This document shows positions 1-5,428 of a stretch of 6,142 nt of DNA, one piece after another. Location of the stretch: NCBI GenBank assembly GCA_023260375.1, contig JALQVK010000182.1, positions 1 through 6,142 on the forward strand, read 5' to 3'. This stretch comes from Rhodoluna sp. GTDB lineage: Bacteria; Actinomycetota; Actinomycetes; Actinomycetales; Microbacteriaceae. A model generated the notes under the pieces. It saw nothing but the letters and a program-made list of their open reading frames with translations. It did no database searches and was not told the origin of the DNA. The translations under genes were made by a program, and so were the position numbers. The number at the start of each line of letters is the position of its first letter. Positions within the stretch are counted from its first letter, which is position 1.

Positions 1-24
1 CAAGAAGAAAGTTTCTTTGAATGA
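1..24 (+). CDS. 3' end of an unidentified upstream gene (partial)
   Basis: Reading from base 1 gives QEESFFE followed by TGA at 22-24. The stop overlaps the ATG of the next frame as ATGA (21-24), the usual layout of translationally coupled genes. Only seven residues are visible, so the product cannot be named. The case that this is a real gene end rests entirely on the ATGA overlap with the phosphatase-like start. Confidence 0.4.
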   Translation, partial: QEESFFE

Positions 25-80
25 CAAAACTGAAAGTCTTATTCGTTTGCCACGGAAACGTAAACCGTTCTGCGGCAGCG
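21..80 (+). pseudogene. 5' fragment of a low-molecular-weight protein-tyrosine-phosphatase-like gene, broken at a junction
   Basis: The first 20 codons read as a hydrophobic strand followed by VCHGNVNRS, matching the C-x5-R-S phosphate-binding loop at the N terminus of low-molecular-weight protein tyrosine phosphatases and related arsenate reductases; Cys10 would be the nucleophile and Arg16 the phosphate-binding residue. Such enzymes are about 150 residues long and are often found in exopolysaccharide operons (family knowledge). After SAAA the frame stays open to a TGA at 300-302 only because it runs antisense through the gabD-like gene, so the rest of that frame is not phosphatase sequence. 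The ATG overlaps the previous stop as ATGA, suggesting coupling; no clear Shine-Dalgarno is present. The gene is truncated by the junction at about 69-82. The motif is short, so the family call is moderate. Confidence 0.5.
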
Positions 81-82
81 GT
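69..82. other. Rearrangement or chimera junction between two unrelated gene starts
   Basis: Left of this point the plus strand encodes a phosphatase-like N terminus; right of it the minus strand encodes a dehydrogenase N terminus. The shared sequence TCTGCGGCAGCG (69-80) reads as SAAA in the phosphatase frame and as AAAE in the dehydrogenase frame, both fitting their families, so the exact breakpoint cannot be placed more finely. No insertion sequence, tRNA or long repeat marks the site. A genomic inversion/deletion breakpoint or an artefact of amplification or assembly would both give this picture. Confidence 0.6.
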
Positions 83-250
83 TAGGGCCTTGAGTCCATC
101 GGCTGCGGATGCGTTTGCGATGGTGAGCAGGGTCTTGCCAGTTGCTGGATCCTCGACCTGGATTGGCTCGGGGTTCGAACCTTCCACCCACTGTCCATTT
201 ATGTATAGACCGGTTGGGACCTTGGCTAAGAGTTCAGCCTCTGTAAGCAT
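70..250 (-). CDS. gabD: NAD(P)-dependent succinate-semialdehyde dehydrogenase, N-terminal fragment (aldehyde dehydrogenase family)
   Basis: From ATG at 250 the minus strand gives about 61 residues that match the start of aldehyde dehydrogenases of the succinate-semialdehyde type: LLAKVPTGLYINGQW at residues 7-21, the DPATGK motif at 34-39 and an alanine-rich helix ending TAAAE at 57-61. The enzyme oxidises succinate semialdehyde to succinate in GABA breakdown (family knowledge). Full-length members are about 460-490 residues; the cofactor-binding region and catalytic Cys and Glu are missing. The frame remains open to base 1, but from residue 62 the sequence (RFTFPWQTNK...) no longer resembles the family, placing the break at about base 69-82. 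The start is supported by AGGTGA at 263-258, seven bases before the ATG. GabD is the best match among related semialdehyde dehydrogenases, but the fragment is too short to fix the substrate. Confidence 0.72.
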
Positions 251-254
251 CTTC

Positions 255-305
255 GCTTCACCTATCGTTTGGGTAACTCCTCGATTTTACTCTCCGAGGT
301 GAAGC
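255..305. repeat. 9-bp perfect inverted repeat in the divergent promoter region
   Basis: GCTTCACCT (255-263) and AGGTGAAGC (297-305) are exact inverted copies separated by 33 bases. The left arm is the ribosome binding site of the gabD-like gene read on the minus strand; the right arm lies just upstream of the -10 of the membrane-protein gene. Arm-to-arm spacing is 42 bases, about four helical turns, which would suit a regulator binding both half-sites on one DNA face. It could also be coincidence, since AGGTGAAG is Shine-Dalgarno-like. Confidence 0.45.
284..289 (-). promoter_or_regulatory. Putative -10 element of the gabD-like gene
   Basis: The minus strand reads TAAAAT here, matching the actinobacterial TAnnnT pattern. 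Transcription would start near 277, giving a leader of roughly 27 bases that includes the AGGTGA ribosome binding site. No good -35 hexamer is seen at the expected spacing. Confidence 0.4.
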
Positions 306-311
306 CATCCA

Positions 312-317
312 TAGACT
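312..317 (+). promoter_or_regulatory. Putative -10 element giving a leaderless mRNA for the membrane-protein gene
   Basis: TAGACT fits TAnnnT and ends six bases before the ATG at 324, so the transcript would begin at or next to the start codon. No Shine-Dalgarno lies at the normal distance (the bases before the ATG are CTTTAGCC), and an in-frame TAG at 312-314 excludes an upstream start closer to the AGGTGAAG at 297-304. Leaderless mRNAs are common in Actinobacteria. Confidence 0.45.
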
Positions 318-323
318 TTAGCC

Positions 324-986
324 ATGGAACTAATTACCCGAATCCTTTTGACGATTCACGTTGCCTCCGGAACGGTTGCGCTCATCTGTGCTTTCATCGC
401 CATCTCAGTCAAAAAGGGTCGAAAGGTTCACAATTTGGTTGGGCGGATTTACTTCATGGCCATGATGGGTGTAGCCGTTACTGCAGTGCCAGTCGCCATC
501 ATTCGTCCGAATGCAATGTTGTTTCTGGTCGCTTTGTTCTCTTCATACATGGCATGTGTCGGTTGGCGATTCGGTAGGCAATCAAGACTCAAGACCGAGA
601 CCAAGCCCATTGTTGAATGGGCGATGGTTGTTGTGGCGGTGGTCATGGTCGGTTACGGACTCTTCTCGGTGATTACTGGAACGCCGATGGGTTGGGTCGT
701 CGTGGCCTTCGGCGGAATTGGTTTGCAGTTCGCAATCACCGATTTGAGAGTGGCCAAAATCAAGTTGGACTTTGCAAACCGAATGGCTGCCCACCTGCAA
801 CACATGCTCGGAGGTACCATCGCCACGGTGACCGCGGTCCTAGTTCAACAGGTTGTCACTCGCATGGAACCTGGCAACCCGTGGGCCGTTGCTGTCTGGC
901 TTGCTCCAACCGTTGTTATTACTCCGATGATTGCAGTGTGGTCAAGGAAAGTGCTCACGACCAAGAAAGCAAAACTTTTCGGCTAA
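324..986 (+). CDS. Seven-helix integral membrane protein, DUF2306-like, function unknown
   Basis: This 220-residue protein is almost entirely membrane-embedded, with hydrophobic segments near residues 5-27, 43-60, 64-82, 98-117, 121-140, 154-178 and 187-205. The N-terminal pattern, a histidine followed by a small-residue helix (IHVASGTVAL), then KKGRKVHNLVGRIYFMAMM, resembles the predicted membrane proteins of the DUF2306 type, in which H-x-x-x-G and K-G-x-x-x-H-x-x-x-G-x-x-Y are typical. Histidines at 12, 36, 157 and 160 lie in or beside helices; whether they bind a metal, haem or quinone is speculation. Lys/Arg clusters at 30-34 and at the C terminus (KKAKLFG) suggest cytoplasmic loops. ATG 324 is the first in-frame start after a stop at 312-314. 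It converges with the next gene with only two bases between stop codons, so neither has its own terminator. No substrate or pathway can be given. Confidence 0.8.
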   Translation: MELITRILLTIHVASGTVALICAFIAISVKKGRKVHNLVGRIYFMAMMGVAVTAVPVAIIRPNAMLFLVALFSSYMACVGWRFGRQSRLKTETKPIVEWAMVVVAVVMVGYGLFSVITGTPMGWVVVAFGGIGLQFAITDLRVAKIKLDFANRMAAHLQHMLGGTIATVTAVLVQQVVTRMEPGNPWAVAVWLAPTVVITPMIAVWSRKVLTTKKAKLFG

Positions 987-988
987 AT

Positions 989-1525
989 CTAAGCGGCAAG
1001 AAGCAGGGCGTCGATGCCAAACGCAGCCTTGAGTGGGAAATCCAGGTAATCGGCCATGAGTTCTAGCTCGGGTGCTCGCCAAACAAAGTCGCGAGCCATC
1101 ATGGCAAGACAAGACCAGAAGAAGCAGGTCATGAGGTCGCTGGCGTAGTGAGTAACCGATTCACCGGGGAAGGCTTGGCCGAGCACTTTGCGCAGCAGTG
1201 GCGGAGCATCCGAGGCTCCGAAGCGGTGTAGCGTTGCCCACACGTTCAGCTCGTACTGACGAGCCATTTCTGGGTCGAAGACCCTGCTCGAATTCTCTAC
1301 ATGAAGCAGACTGTGAATCTTGCGGGCGTGAGAGATCTTGGCATTCTCAAGTAGGTCAAAAAGCTCTTCGAAACGTTTGATGTCGTAGCCACAAGCGCGG
1401 AGCTCATAGACGTCTGGGTAATAAAGCTGTCTGTAGAACGGCACATGTCCGCGATTGTTGACCGGCAGACCCCACGACTCAATAACCTCGTCGGTTAGAT
1501 TCTCGATATAGTCGTTGTGGTCCAC
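989..1525 (-). CDS. Hypothetical protein, 178 residues, soluble and mostly helical, unknown family
   Basis: I do not recognise this protein. It begins at GTG (1525) with MDHNDYIENLTDEVIESWGL and ends at TAG (989-991). No signal peptide or clear transmembrane helix is present. It is rich in aromatic residues and leucine and carries seven histidines (3, 27, 66, 71, 75, 100, 126), with H66, H71 and H75 in one predicted helix (SHARKIHSLLHVEN). There are four cysteines or near-buried candidates including C45, C134 and C139. The C-terminal half (122-160) is the most hydrophobic and could form the core or a dimer interface. The codon pattern looks coding throughout and antisense frames are short, which supports the call. 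The GTG start is chosen because no other in-frame start occurs until M87. No Shine-Dalgarno precedes it, which fits a very short leader. It is divergent from the PH-like membrane-protein gene and convergent with the seven-helix gene. Confidence 0.72.
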   Translation of the reverse strand: MDHNDYIENLTDEVIESWGLPVNNRGHVPFYRQLYYPDVYELRACGYDIKRFEELFDLLENAKISHARKIHSLLHVENSSRVFDPEMARQYELNVWATLHRFGASDAPPLLRKVLGQAFPGESVTHYASDLMTCFFWSCLAMMARDFVWRAPELELMADYLDFPLKAAFGIDALLLAA

Positions 1526-1540
1526 ACTTAATTGTCGCCG

Positions 1541-1546
1541 ATTATC
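1541..1546 (-). promoter_or_regulatory. Putative -10 element of the 178-residue hypothetical gene
   Basis: The minus strand reads GATAAT, five of six matches to TATAAT. Transcription would start near 1534, giving a leader of only about nine bases before GTG 1525, in line with the missing Shine-Dalgarno. No convincing -35 is seen. Confidence 0.35.
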
Positions 1547-1548
1547 TT

Positions 1549-1554
1549 TAGGCT
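1549..1554 (+). promoter_or_regulatory. Putative -10 element of the PH-like membrane-protein gene
   Basis: TAGGCT followed by TGG fits TAnnnT and resembles the sequences before two other genes here (TAGAGTTGG at 2452, TAGACTTGG at 4731-4723 minus). The start would be near 1561, leaving a leader of about 22 bases with the ribosome binding site GGGGAAAG. It sits two bases from the opposing GATAAT of the divergent gene. Confidence 0.45.
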
Positions 1555-1582
1555 TGGAACAGATTTCACGATTGGGGAAAGA

Positions 1583-2437
1583 ATGAATAACAAAAGTTCG
1601 TCCGGCGTAGGTTGTGCACTCATTGTGGTGCTGGCAATAATAGTTTCCATTTTTAGGTTCATTGCCGAAAATCCGATCCTTTGGTTTGTGGCCGTCCTAG
1701 TGATTATTGGCCTGATTTACGCTCGTCAGGTTGCCAAGCGCAACAAGCGTGAAGCTGTACTGGCAGCGTTCCTGGCCACCGCAGACAAACTCGATGCCCT
1801 TGCCGCCGATACAAACGGGCCAAAGGACATCAGCCTCTCGGTTCGCAAAGGCGAAAAGGTTTTGTTCGCTCTCTACAACGCACCGCTCGTTGAATACGCA
1901 AGCAGCGGATCTACATATTCAGGCACAAACCTTGGCGTGAGCGTTCCGCTTTTTGGAAATGTCCGAGGCAACATTGGTGGAAGTCAGGGCAGCATCACAA
2001 AGAATCCTGAGCAGCTAACCGTTGTCGATAACGGCCTGCTGGTTTACACCACCGAACGCATGGTCTTCACGGGAGCCAAACTGGTTCGCGACTGGGAATT
2101 CTCCAAAGTTCTAAACATGGACATCGGTGATAACGGAAGCACCGTTCGAATTTCGGTTTCCGGAAACGGGCGCACCTCCGGATTTCAGACCGGAGGCCAA
2201 GAGTTCGGAGTTGGATTACCTGCAGGTTACGCCTACACCTGGTATCAGGAAGGCGAAGAAGCTGCCAGAAAGTGGCTCAAGAAAACCGCGAAGTCTATGC
2301 GTGAAGCAGTTGAGACCTTTAAGAAGGAAGCTGAAAATCAGAAACCGGTTAGCCCGATGAACCTGGATGCTGGTTACAAGCCGGTCGAGAACGCCAAACC
2401 AACAGAACCAGATCCAGACGATCCGGCTTCAGCCTAG
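1583..2437 (+). CDS. Membrane-anchored protein with a PH/GRAM-like domain, function unknown
   Basis: A 284-residue protein with two hydrophobic helices (about 11-28 and 32-47) followed by a basic stretch KRNKRE (52-57), which suggests the C-terminal bulk is cytoplasmic. Residues 83-200 look like the bacterial PH/GRAM-type fold seen in many actinobacterial hypothetical proteins: RKGEKVLFALYNAPLVE (88-104), a glycine/serine-rich turn, then VDNGLLVYTTERMVFTGAK (148-166), which fits the G-x-L-x-x-T-x-x-R-x-x-F-x-G pattern, and WEFSKVLNMD (171-180). A lysine-rich amphipathic helix (222-253) and an acidic, proline-rich tail (270-284) follow. ATG 1583 is preferred over the upstream TTG at 1532 because GGGGAAAG lies just before it (1574-1581) and the putative promoter lies between the two. 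Related domains can bind lipids or proteins, but no partner is known here. The family call is from pattern memory only. Confidence 0.75.
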   Translation: MNNKSSSGVGCALIVVLAIIVSIFRFIAENPILWFVAVLVIIGLIYARQVAKRNKREAVLAAFLATADKLDALAADTNGPKDISLSVRKGEKVLFALYNAPLVEYASSGSTYSGTNLGVSVPLFGNVRGNIGGSQGSITKNPEQLTVVDNGLLVYTTERMVFTGAKLVRDWEFSKVLNMDIGDNGSTVRISVSGNGRTSGFQTGGQEFGVGLPAGYAYTWYQEGEEAARKWLKKTAKSMREAVETFKKEAENQKPVSPMNLDAGYKPVENAKPTEPDPDDPASA

Positions 2438-2451
2438 TTAAGGTAATTACG

Positions 2452-2457
2452 TAGAGT
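2452..2457 (+). promoter_or_regulatory. Putative -10 element of the secreted Ig-like protein gene
   Basis: TAGAGT, extended by TGG, fits TAnnnT and lies 34 bases before ATG 2492. A perfect 8-base palindrome GTAATTAC (2443-2450) sits directly upstream and could be a small operator, though its length makes chance likely. This suggests the gene can be transcribed independently of the gene ending at 2437. Confidence 0.4.
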
Positions 2458-2491
2458 TGGTACGCAAGAGAAAAAATATTTGGGGGAACAG

Positions 2492-3409
2492 ATGAGACTA
2501 CTCAAGTTGCTGCTAGCCATGGTTGTAGCCAGTTCGACACTTGGAATTGCACCACCGGCAACTGCTTCCTCGGTGAAAGATCAAGTAACCACTGCCAGGT
2601 TGGATGGCATCCCTAAGGGTGGCGAAACCCTGAGTGTTGCTATCTCGAATCAACCACCGAAATCAAAAACCACATATAAGTGGACGGGTGCTGGGGTGGT
2701 GTTGTCCAAAACTTCAAGTTATGCGATTCCGCTCTCCTACAACATCGGCATTCCGATTCAACTAACCGTGACCAACACTGCACCTGGCTTCCGAAGCTGG
2801 ACCTACCAAACGCCAGGGATATCACTGGGACTAATAAACGTTCTCAAAATCGGAAAACTTGTAGGTAACGCGACTGCTGGATTGCCATTCCGAATTGAAC
2901 CCGACGAAACTCTCCCTCAACAAACCGACCTCAACGGAAATGTTCAGGTCACCGAAACTGAACATTGGACTATCGGAGGCCAGACCTTTCAATCGACCGC
3001 CCCTCGAACCATAGTTCCAAGTCTTAACCAGATCGGTGAATTTATTAGCCTGAGGTCTGACTACACGTTCCCGGGCCTAGCGAATACCAGCACGGAATCC
3101 AGACGAGAGTTCGTCTACGGTGTTTTGACTGTTACTTCCCCAGGCGTTCTGAGCACCAACAACTGGGTCGGCCAAACTGTCTCAGTTGTGGAAACCCCAA
3201 CCTTTGTTGAACAGCCGCTTTACAGGTTTGGGTACCAGTGGTTCCGAGATGGAAAAGCGATTGCCGGGCAAACCGCGGCTGGTTACAAACTGGTAGGCGC
3301 TGATGTGAACCACAGAGTTTCGGTAAAAATCACCGGATGGCCAACAAATTACTTGAATCCGGTCACCGAGTTGACGGTTCCTGCCGTTCTGAAAAAAGCT
3401 CCTAGATAG
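2492..3409 (+). CDS. Secreted protein with three bacterial Ig-like repeats
   Basis: A 305-residue exported protein. Residues 1-25 form a classical Sec signal peptide: MRLLK, a hydrophobic core ([15 protein letters not shown]) and ATA before a likely cleavage after A25. The mature part divides into three repeats of about 90 residues (about 30-110, 115-210 and 213-300). The third is clearest: G-x-x-V-x-V, then [13 protein letters not shown] (248-260), YKL (265-267), [15 protein letters not shown] (269-283), the Y-x-W-x-R-x-G-x-x-I pattern of Ig-like repeats in actinobacterial surface proteins. The first has TYKWTG (61-66) in the same place and the second HWTIGG (158-163). There is no sortase motif, lipobox or C-terminal membrane helix, so it is probably released or held by partners. 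ATG 2492 is chosen over TTG 2480 because GGGGGAA (2482-2488) is correctly spaced and the signal peptide then starts cleanly. Its stop overlaps the end of purA by eight bases. Adhesion or wall association is inference. Confidence 0.82.
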   Translation: MRLLKLLLAMVVASSTLGIAPPATASSVKDQVTTARLDGIPKGGETLSVAISNQPPKSKTTYKWTGAGVVLSKTSSYAIPLSYNIGIPIQLTVTNTAPGFRSWTYQTPGISLGLINVLKIGKLVGNATAGLPFRIEPDETLPQQTDLNGNVQVTETEHWTIGGQTFQSTAPRTIVPSLNQIGEFISLRSDYTFPGLANTSTESRREFVYGVLTVTSPGVLSTNNWVGQTVSVVETPTFVEQPLYRFGYQWFRDGKAIAGQTAAGYKLVGADVNHRVSVKITGWPTNYLNPVTELTVPAVLKKAPR

Positions 3410-4691
3410 CAAGCATGTCGTGACGCACAATAATTGCGTCGCGAGCTGGGCCCACACCGATTGCTGAAATACGGGAACCGCTTAGCTTCTCAACAGCCAG
3501 GATGTAGTCCTGAGCATTCTTAGGAAGCTCTTCGAAGGTGCGGCACTTGCTGATGTCTTCAGACCAGCCAGGGAAGTTTTCGTAAATTGGCTTGGCGTGG
3601 TGGAAGTCGCTCTGGCTAACAGGCACTTCCTCGTGACGCACGCCGTCGACGTCGTAGGCAACACAAACCGGGATCTCTTTGAGACCGGTAAGCACGTCTA
3701 GCTTGGTAAGCACGAAATCGGTTAGACCGTTAATGCGAGCGGAGTAGCGAGCAATCGGTGCGTCATACCAACCACAACGACGTGGGCGTCCGGTGGTGGT
3801 GCCGAATTCGAAACCGGTCTTGCGAAGGAACTCGCCCGACTCGTCGAAGAGTTCGGTAGGGAACGGACCCGAGCCAACGCGGGTGGTGTAAGCCTTGACG
3901 ATTCCGATGATCGACTTCAGCTGGCTTGGGCCAACGCCCGAACCGGTTGATGCACCACCGGCGGTGGCGTTCGACGAGGTCACGAACGGGTAGGTTCCGT
4001 GGTCAACATCGAGCATGGTTGCTTGGCCACCCTCGAACAGCACAACCTTGTTGGCTTCGAGGGCCTGGTGAAGTTCTAGTGCGGTGTCGGCAACGTATGG
4101 GCGCAGGCGCTCGGCAAAACCAAGCAGTTCGGCAACCACAGCCTCGGTCTTGATGGCTGCCCGGTTGTAAACCTTGGTGAGCAGGTTGTTCTTCTGAACC
4201 AGAGCCGCCTCAACCTTCTGGCGAAGAATGCTCTCGTCGAAGAGGTCCTGAACGCGAATACCAACGCGATTAATTTTGTCGGCATAGGTGGGTCCAATTC
4301 CCCGGCCAGTCGTACCAATTTGCCGCTTGCCGAGGAATCGCTCCGTCACCTTGTCCAGGGTCCGGTGGTACTGGGTGATGATGTGGGCGTGCGAACTGAT
4401 GACCAGCTTCGACACATCAATTCCTCGAGCGCTTAGTGCGTCGAGTTCCTCCATGAGGACCTCGGGATCGATGACAACCCCATTGGAGATGACAGGGACA
4501 ACACCGGGGGTCAAAATTCCTGAAGGAAGGAGGTGAAGAGCGTATTTCTCATCACCAATGACGACTGTGTGGCCTGCATTGTTCCCACCATTGAACTTCA
4601 CGACATAGTCAATGCGGTCCGCAATGAGGTCGGTCGCTTTACCTTTGCCCTCATCGCCCCACTGGGCTCCCACAATCACTACGGCAGGCAT
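3402..4691 (-). CDS. purA: Adenylosuccinate synthase (IMP--aspartate ligase)
   Basis: A complete 429-residue enzyme that joins IMP and aspartate using GTP to form adenylosuccinate, the first committed step from IMP to AMP, in the cytoplasm. Family motifs are all present: the GTP loop GDEGKGK at 12-18 with catalytic Asp13, NGGNNAGHT at 34-42 with catalytic His41, [16 protein letters not shown] in the IMP-binding region, the [20 protein letters not shown] segment, [23 protein letters not shown] near the aspartate-binding loop, and TKLDVL towards the C terminus. Length matches the usual 425-435 residues. The frame extends upstream to an ATG at 4763, but ATG 4691 is the start: family members begin M-P-A/S-x-V-x-V-x-G-x-Q-W-G-D-E, and AAAGGA (4702-4697) stands five bases before it. 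It is monocistronic here, divergent from a response regulator and convergent with the Ig-like gene. Confidence 0.97.
   Translation of the reverse strand: MPAVVIVGAQWGDEGKGKATDLIADRIDYVVKFNGGNNAGHTVVIGDEKYALHLLPSGILTPGVVPVISNGVVIDPEVLMEELDALSARGIDVSKLVISSHAHIITQYHRTLDKVTERFLGKRQIGTTGRGIGPTYADKINRVGIRVQDLFDESILRQKVEAALVQKNNLLTKVYNRAAIKTEAVVAELLGFAERLRPYVADTALELHQALEANKVVLFEGGQATMLDVDHGTYPFVTSSNATAGGASTGSGVGPSQLKSIIGIVKAYTTRVGSGPFPTELFDESGEFLRKTGFEFGTTTGRPRRCGWYDAPIARYSARINGLTDFVLTKLDVLTGLKEIPVCVAYDVDGVRHEEVPVSQSDFHHAKPIYENFPGWSEDISKCRTFEELPKNAQDYILAVEKLSGSRISAIGVGPARDAIIVRHDMLAI
3419..3443. other. Hairpin-forming sequence at the end of purA
   Basis: GACGCA (3422-3427) and TGCGTC (3435-3440) form a perfect 6-bp stem with a 7-base loop, extendable by CG/CG outside one mismatch or wobble. 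It lies inside the last purA codons and 10 bases after the stop of the converging gene. No T-run follows in the plus direction, and in the minus direction the six-T run is about 22 bases past the stem, so it is not a standard intrinsic terminator. It might act as a pause site. Confidence 0.2.
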
Positions 4692-4725
4692 TGGTGTCCT
4701 TTGCTCCGGCCTGAATAACTCGCCA

Positions 4726-4731
4726 AGTCTA
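4726..4731 (-). promoter_or_regulatory. Putative -10 element of purA
   Basis: The minus strand reads TAGACT followed by TGG, fitting TAnnnT, 34 bases before ATG 4691. Expected start near 4719 leaves a leader of about 28 bases holding GGAG and AAAGGA. TCGACC (4759-4754) faintly resembles a -35 but is 22 bases away, too far to be normal. I see no PurR-type palindrome. Confidence 0.45.
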
Positions 4732-4785
4732 CCGATTACCTCAGAATCTGAGAGGTCGAGCATTCTTTTATCCCCCCAAATGGGA

Positions 4786-4791
4786 GATACT
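4786..4791 (+). promoter_or_regulatory. Putative -10 element of the response regulator gene, probably leaderless
   Basis: GATACT ends seven bases before ATG 4799, so transcription could begin at the start codon. The nearest Shine-Dalgarno-like GGGAG (4782-4786) is 12 bases from the ATG and probably not used. An imperfect inverted repeat CCCAAATGGG (4775-4784) lies just upstream and could be an operator, with weak support. Confidence 0.35.
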
Positions 4792-4798
4792 CAAAAGC

Positions 4799-5428
4799 AT
4801 GGGAACCCTTCGCGTCGTCGTTGCCGATGACCACGGTCTGACCCTCCAGGGCGTATCTGACTCGCTCGTCGCGCACGGAATCTCCATCGTGGGCAGGGGC
4901 AAGAGTGCAAGAGAGGCATTGACACTCGTCAACGAACTTAAGCCCGACGCTTTGGTCACGGATCTCGACTTTGGTCCCGGTCCTACGGGGCTCGACATTG
5001 CACAGAATCTCAGAGCCGCTCATGCGCGGCTGGGAATTGTGGTGCTGAGCGCCTATGGTGACCCTCGCCTCCATTCCGAGAGCCTCACGAGCGCGCCCGC
5101 TGGAATCGTGTACCTCATCAAGCAACAGGTCGATTCCACGCAGACCATCGCCGACGCTATCGCTCTGTCGATCGACAAGGCGGCTAAAGCGGAGCGTGGG
5201 GAGCTTCCCTCCATCAACCTCACTTCTGCGCAGATTTCGGTGCTTCGCCTCGTAGCCAAAGGCTTGTCCAATGCCGCAATAGCTCGAGAGCTTTCGGTCA
5301 CGGAAGACTCCGTATCCAAGACCATCAATCGGATGCTGAAGCGTTTAGGGATCGAACACAACTCCGAGATGAATATGCGAGCCGCTCTCCTTCAATCTTA
5401 CTTCGACATGATTGGCGCCAACGCGTGA
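4799..5428 (+). CDS. NarL/LuxR-family two-component response regulator
   Basis: A 209-residue DNA-binding regulator. The receiver domain (about 4-125) has the acidic pair D10-D11 (VVVADDH), the phosphoacceptor Asp55 (ALVTDLDFG), a serine at the Thr/Ser switch position with a nearby aromatic (VVLSAYGD, S84 and Y86) and the conserved lysine K108 (YLIKQQ). A linker leads to a LuxR-type helix-turn-helix at about 140-200 (LTSAQISVLRLVAKGLSNAA then IARELSVTEDSVSKTINRML), which has the typical G-x-S-N-x-x-I-A spacing. Length is normal for the family (200-220). All residues needed for phosphorylation are present, so it is probably switched by phosphate. The ATG gives the usual N-terminal strand immediately before the DDH. 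Its stop overlaps the next gene's start as GTGA (5425-5428), pointing to coupled translation with the membrane protein. It is divergent from purA; target genes cannot be told. Confidence 0.93.
   Translation: MGTLRVVVADDHGLTLQGVSDSLVAHGISIVGRGKSAREALTLVNELKPDALVTDLDFGPGPTGLDIAQNLRAAHARLGIVVLSAYGDPRLHSESLTSAPAGIVYLIKQQVDSTQTIADAIALSIDKAAKAERGELPSINLTSAQISVLRLVAKGLSNAAIARELSVTEDSVSKTINRMLKRLGIEHNSEMNMRAALLQSYFDMIGANA

Noticed and set aside
168..196. GGTTCGAACC resembling a tRNA T-loop
   Set aside because: The flanking bases CGGGG and CTTCC cannot pair as a T stem, no acceptor or anticodon arms are found, and the bases encode SNPEP of the gabD-like protein on the minus strand.
81..302. Continuation of the phosphatase-like frame past the junction as a real C terminus
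   Set aside because: This stretch is the exact antisense of the gabD-like coding sequence and does not look like phosphatase sequence.
3391..3443. Intrinsic terminator for purA (hairpin plus T-run)
   Set aside because: The T-run on the minus strand is about 22 bases beyond the stem, much too far for an intrinsic terminator.
4691..4763. Upstream ATG at 4763 extending purA by 24 residues
   Set aside because: The extra residues are not part of the family, the extension would cover the putative purA promoter, and a well-spaced AAAGGA precedes ATG 4691.
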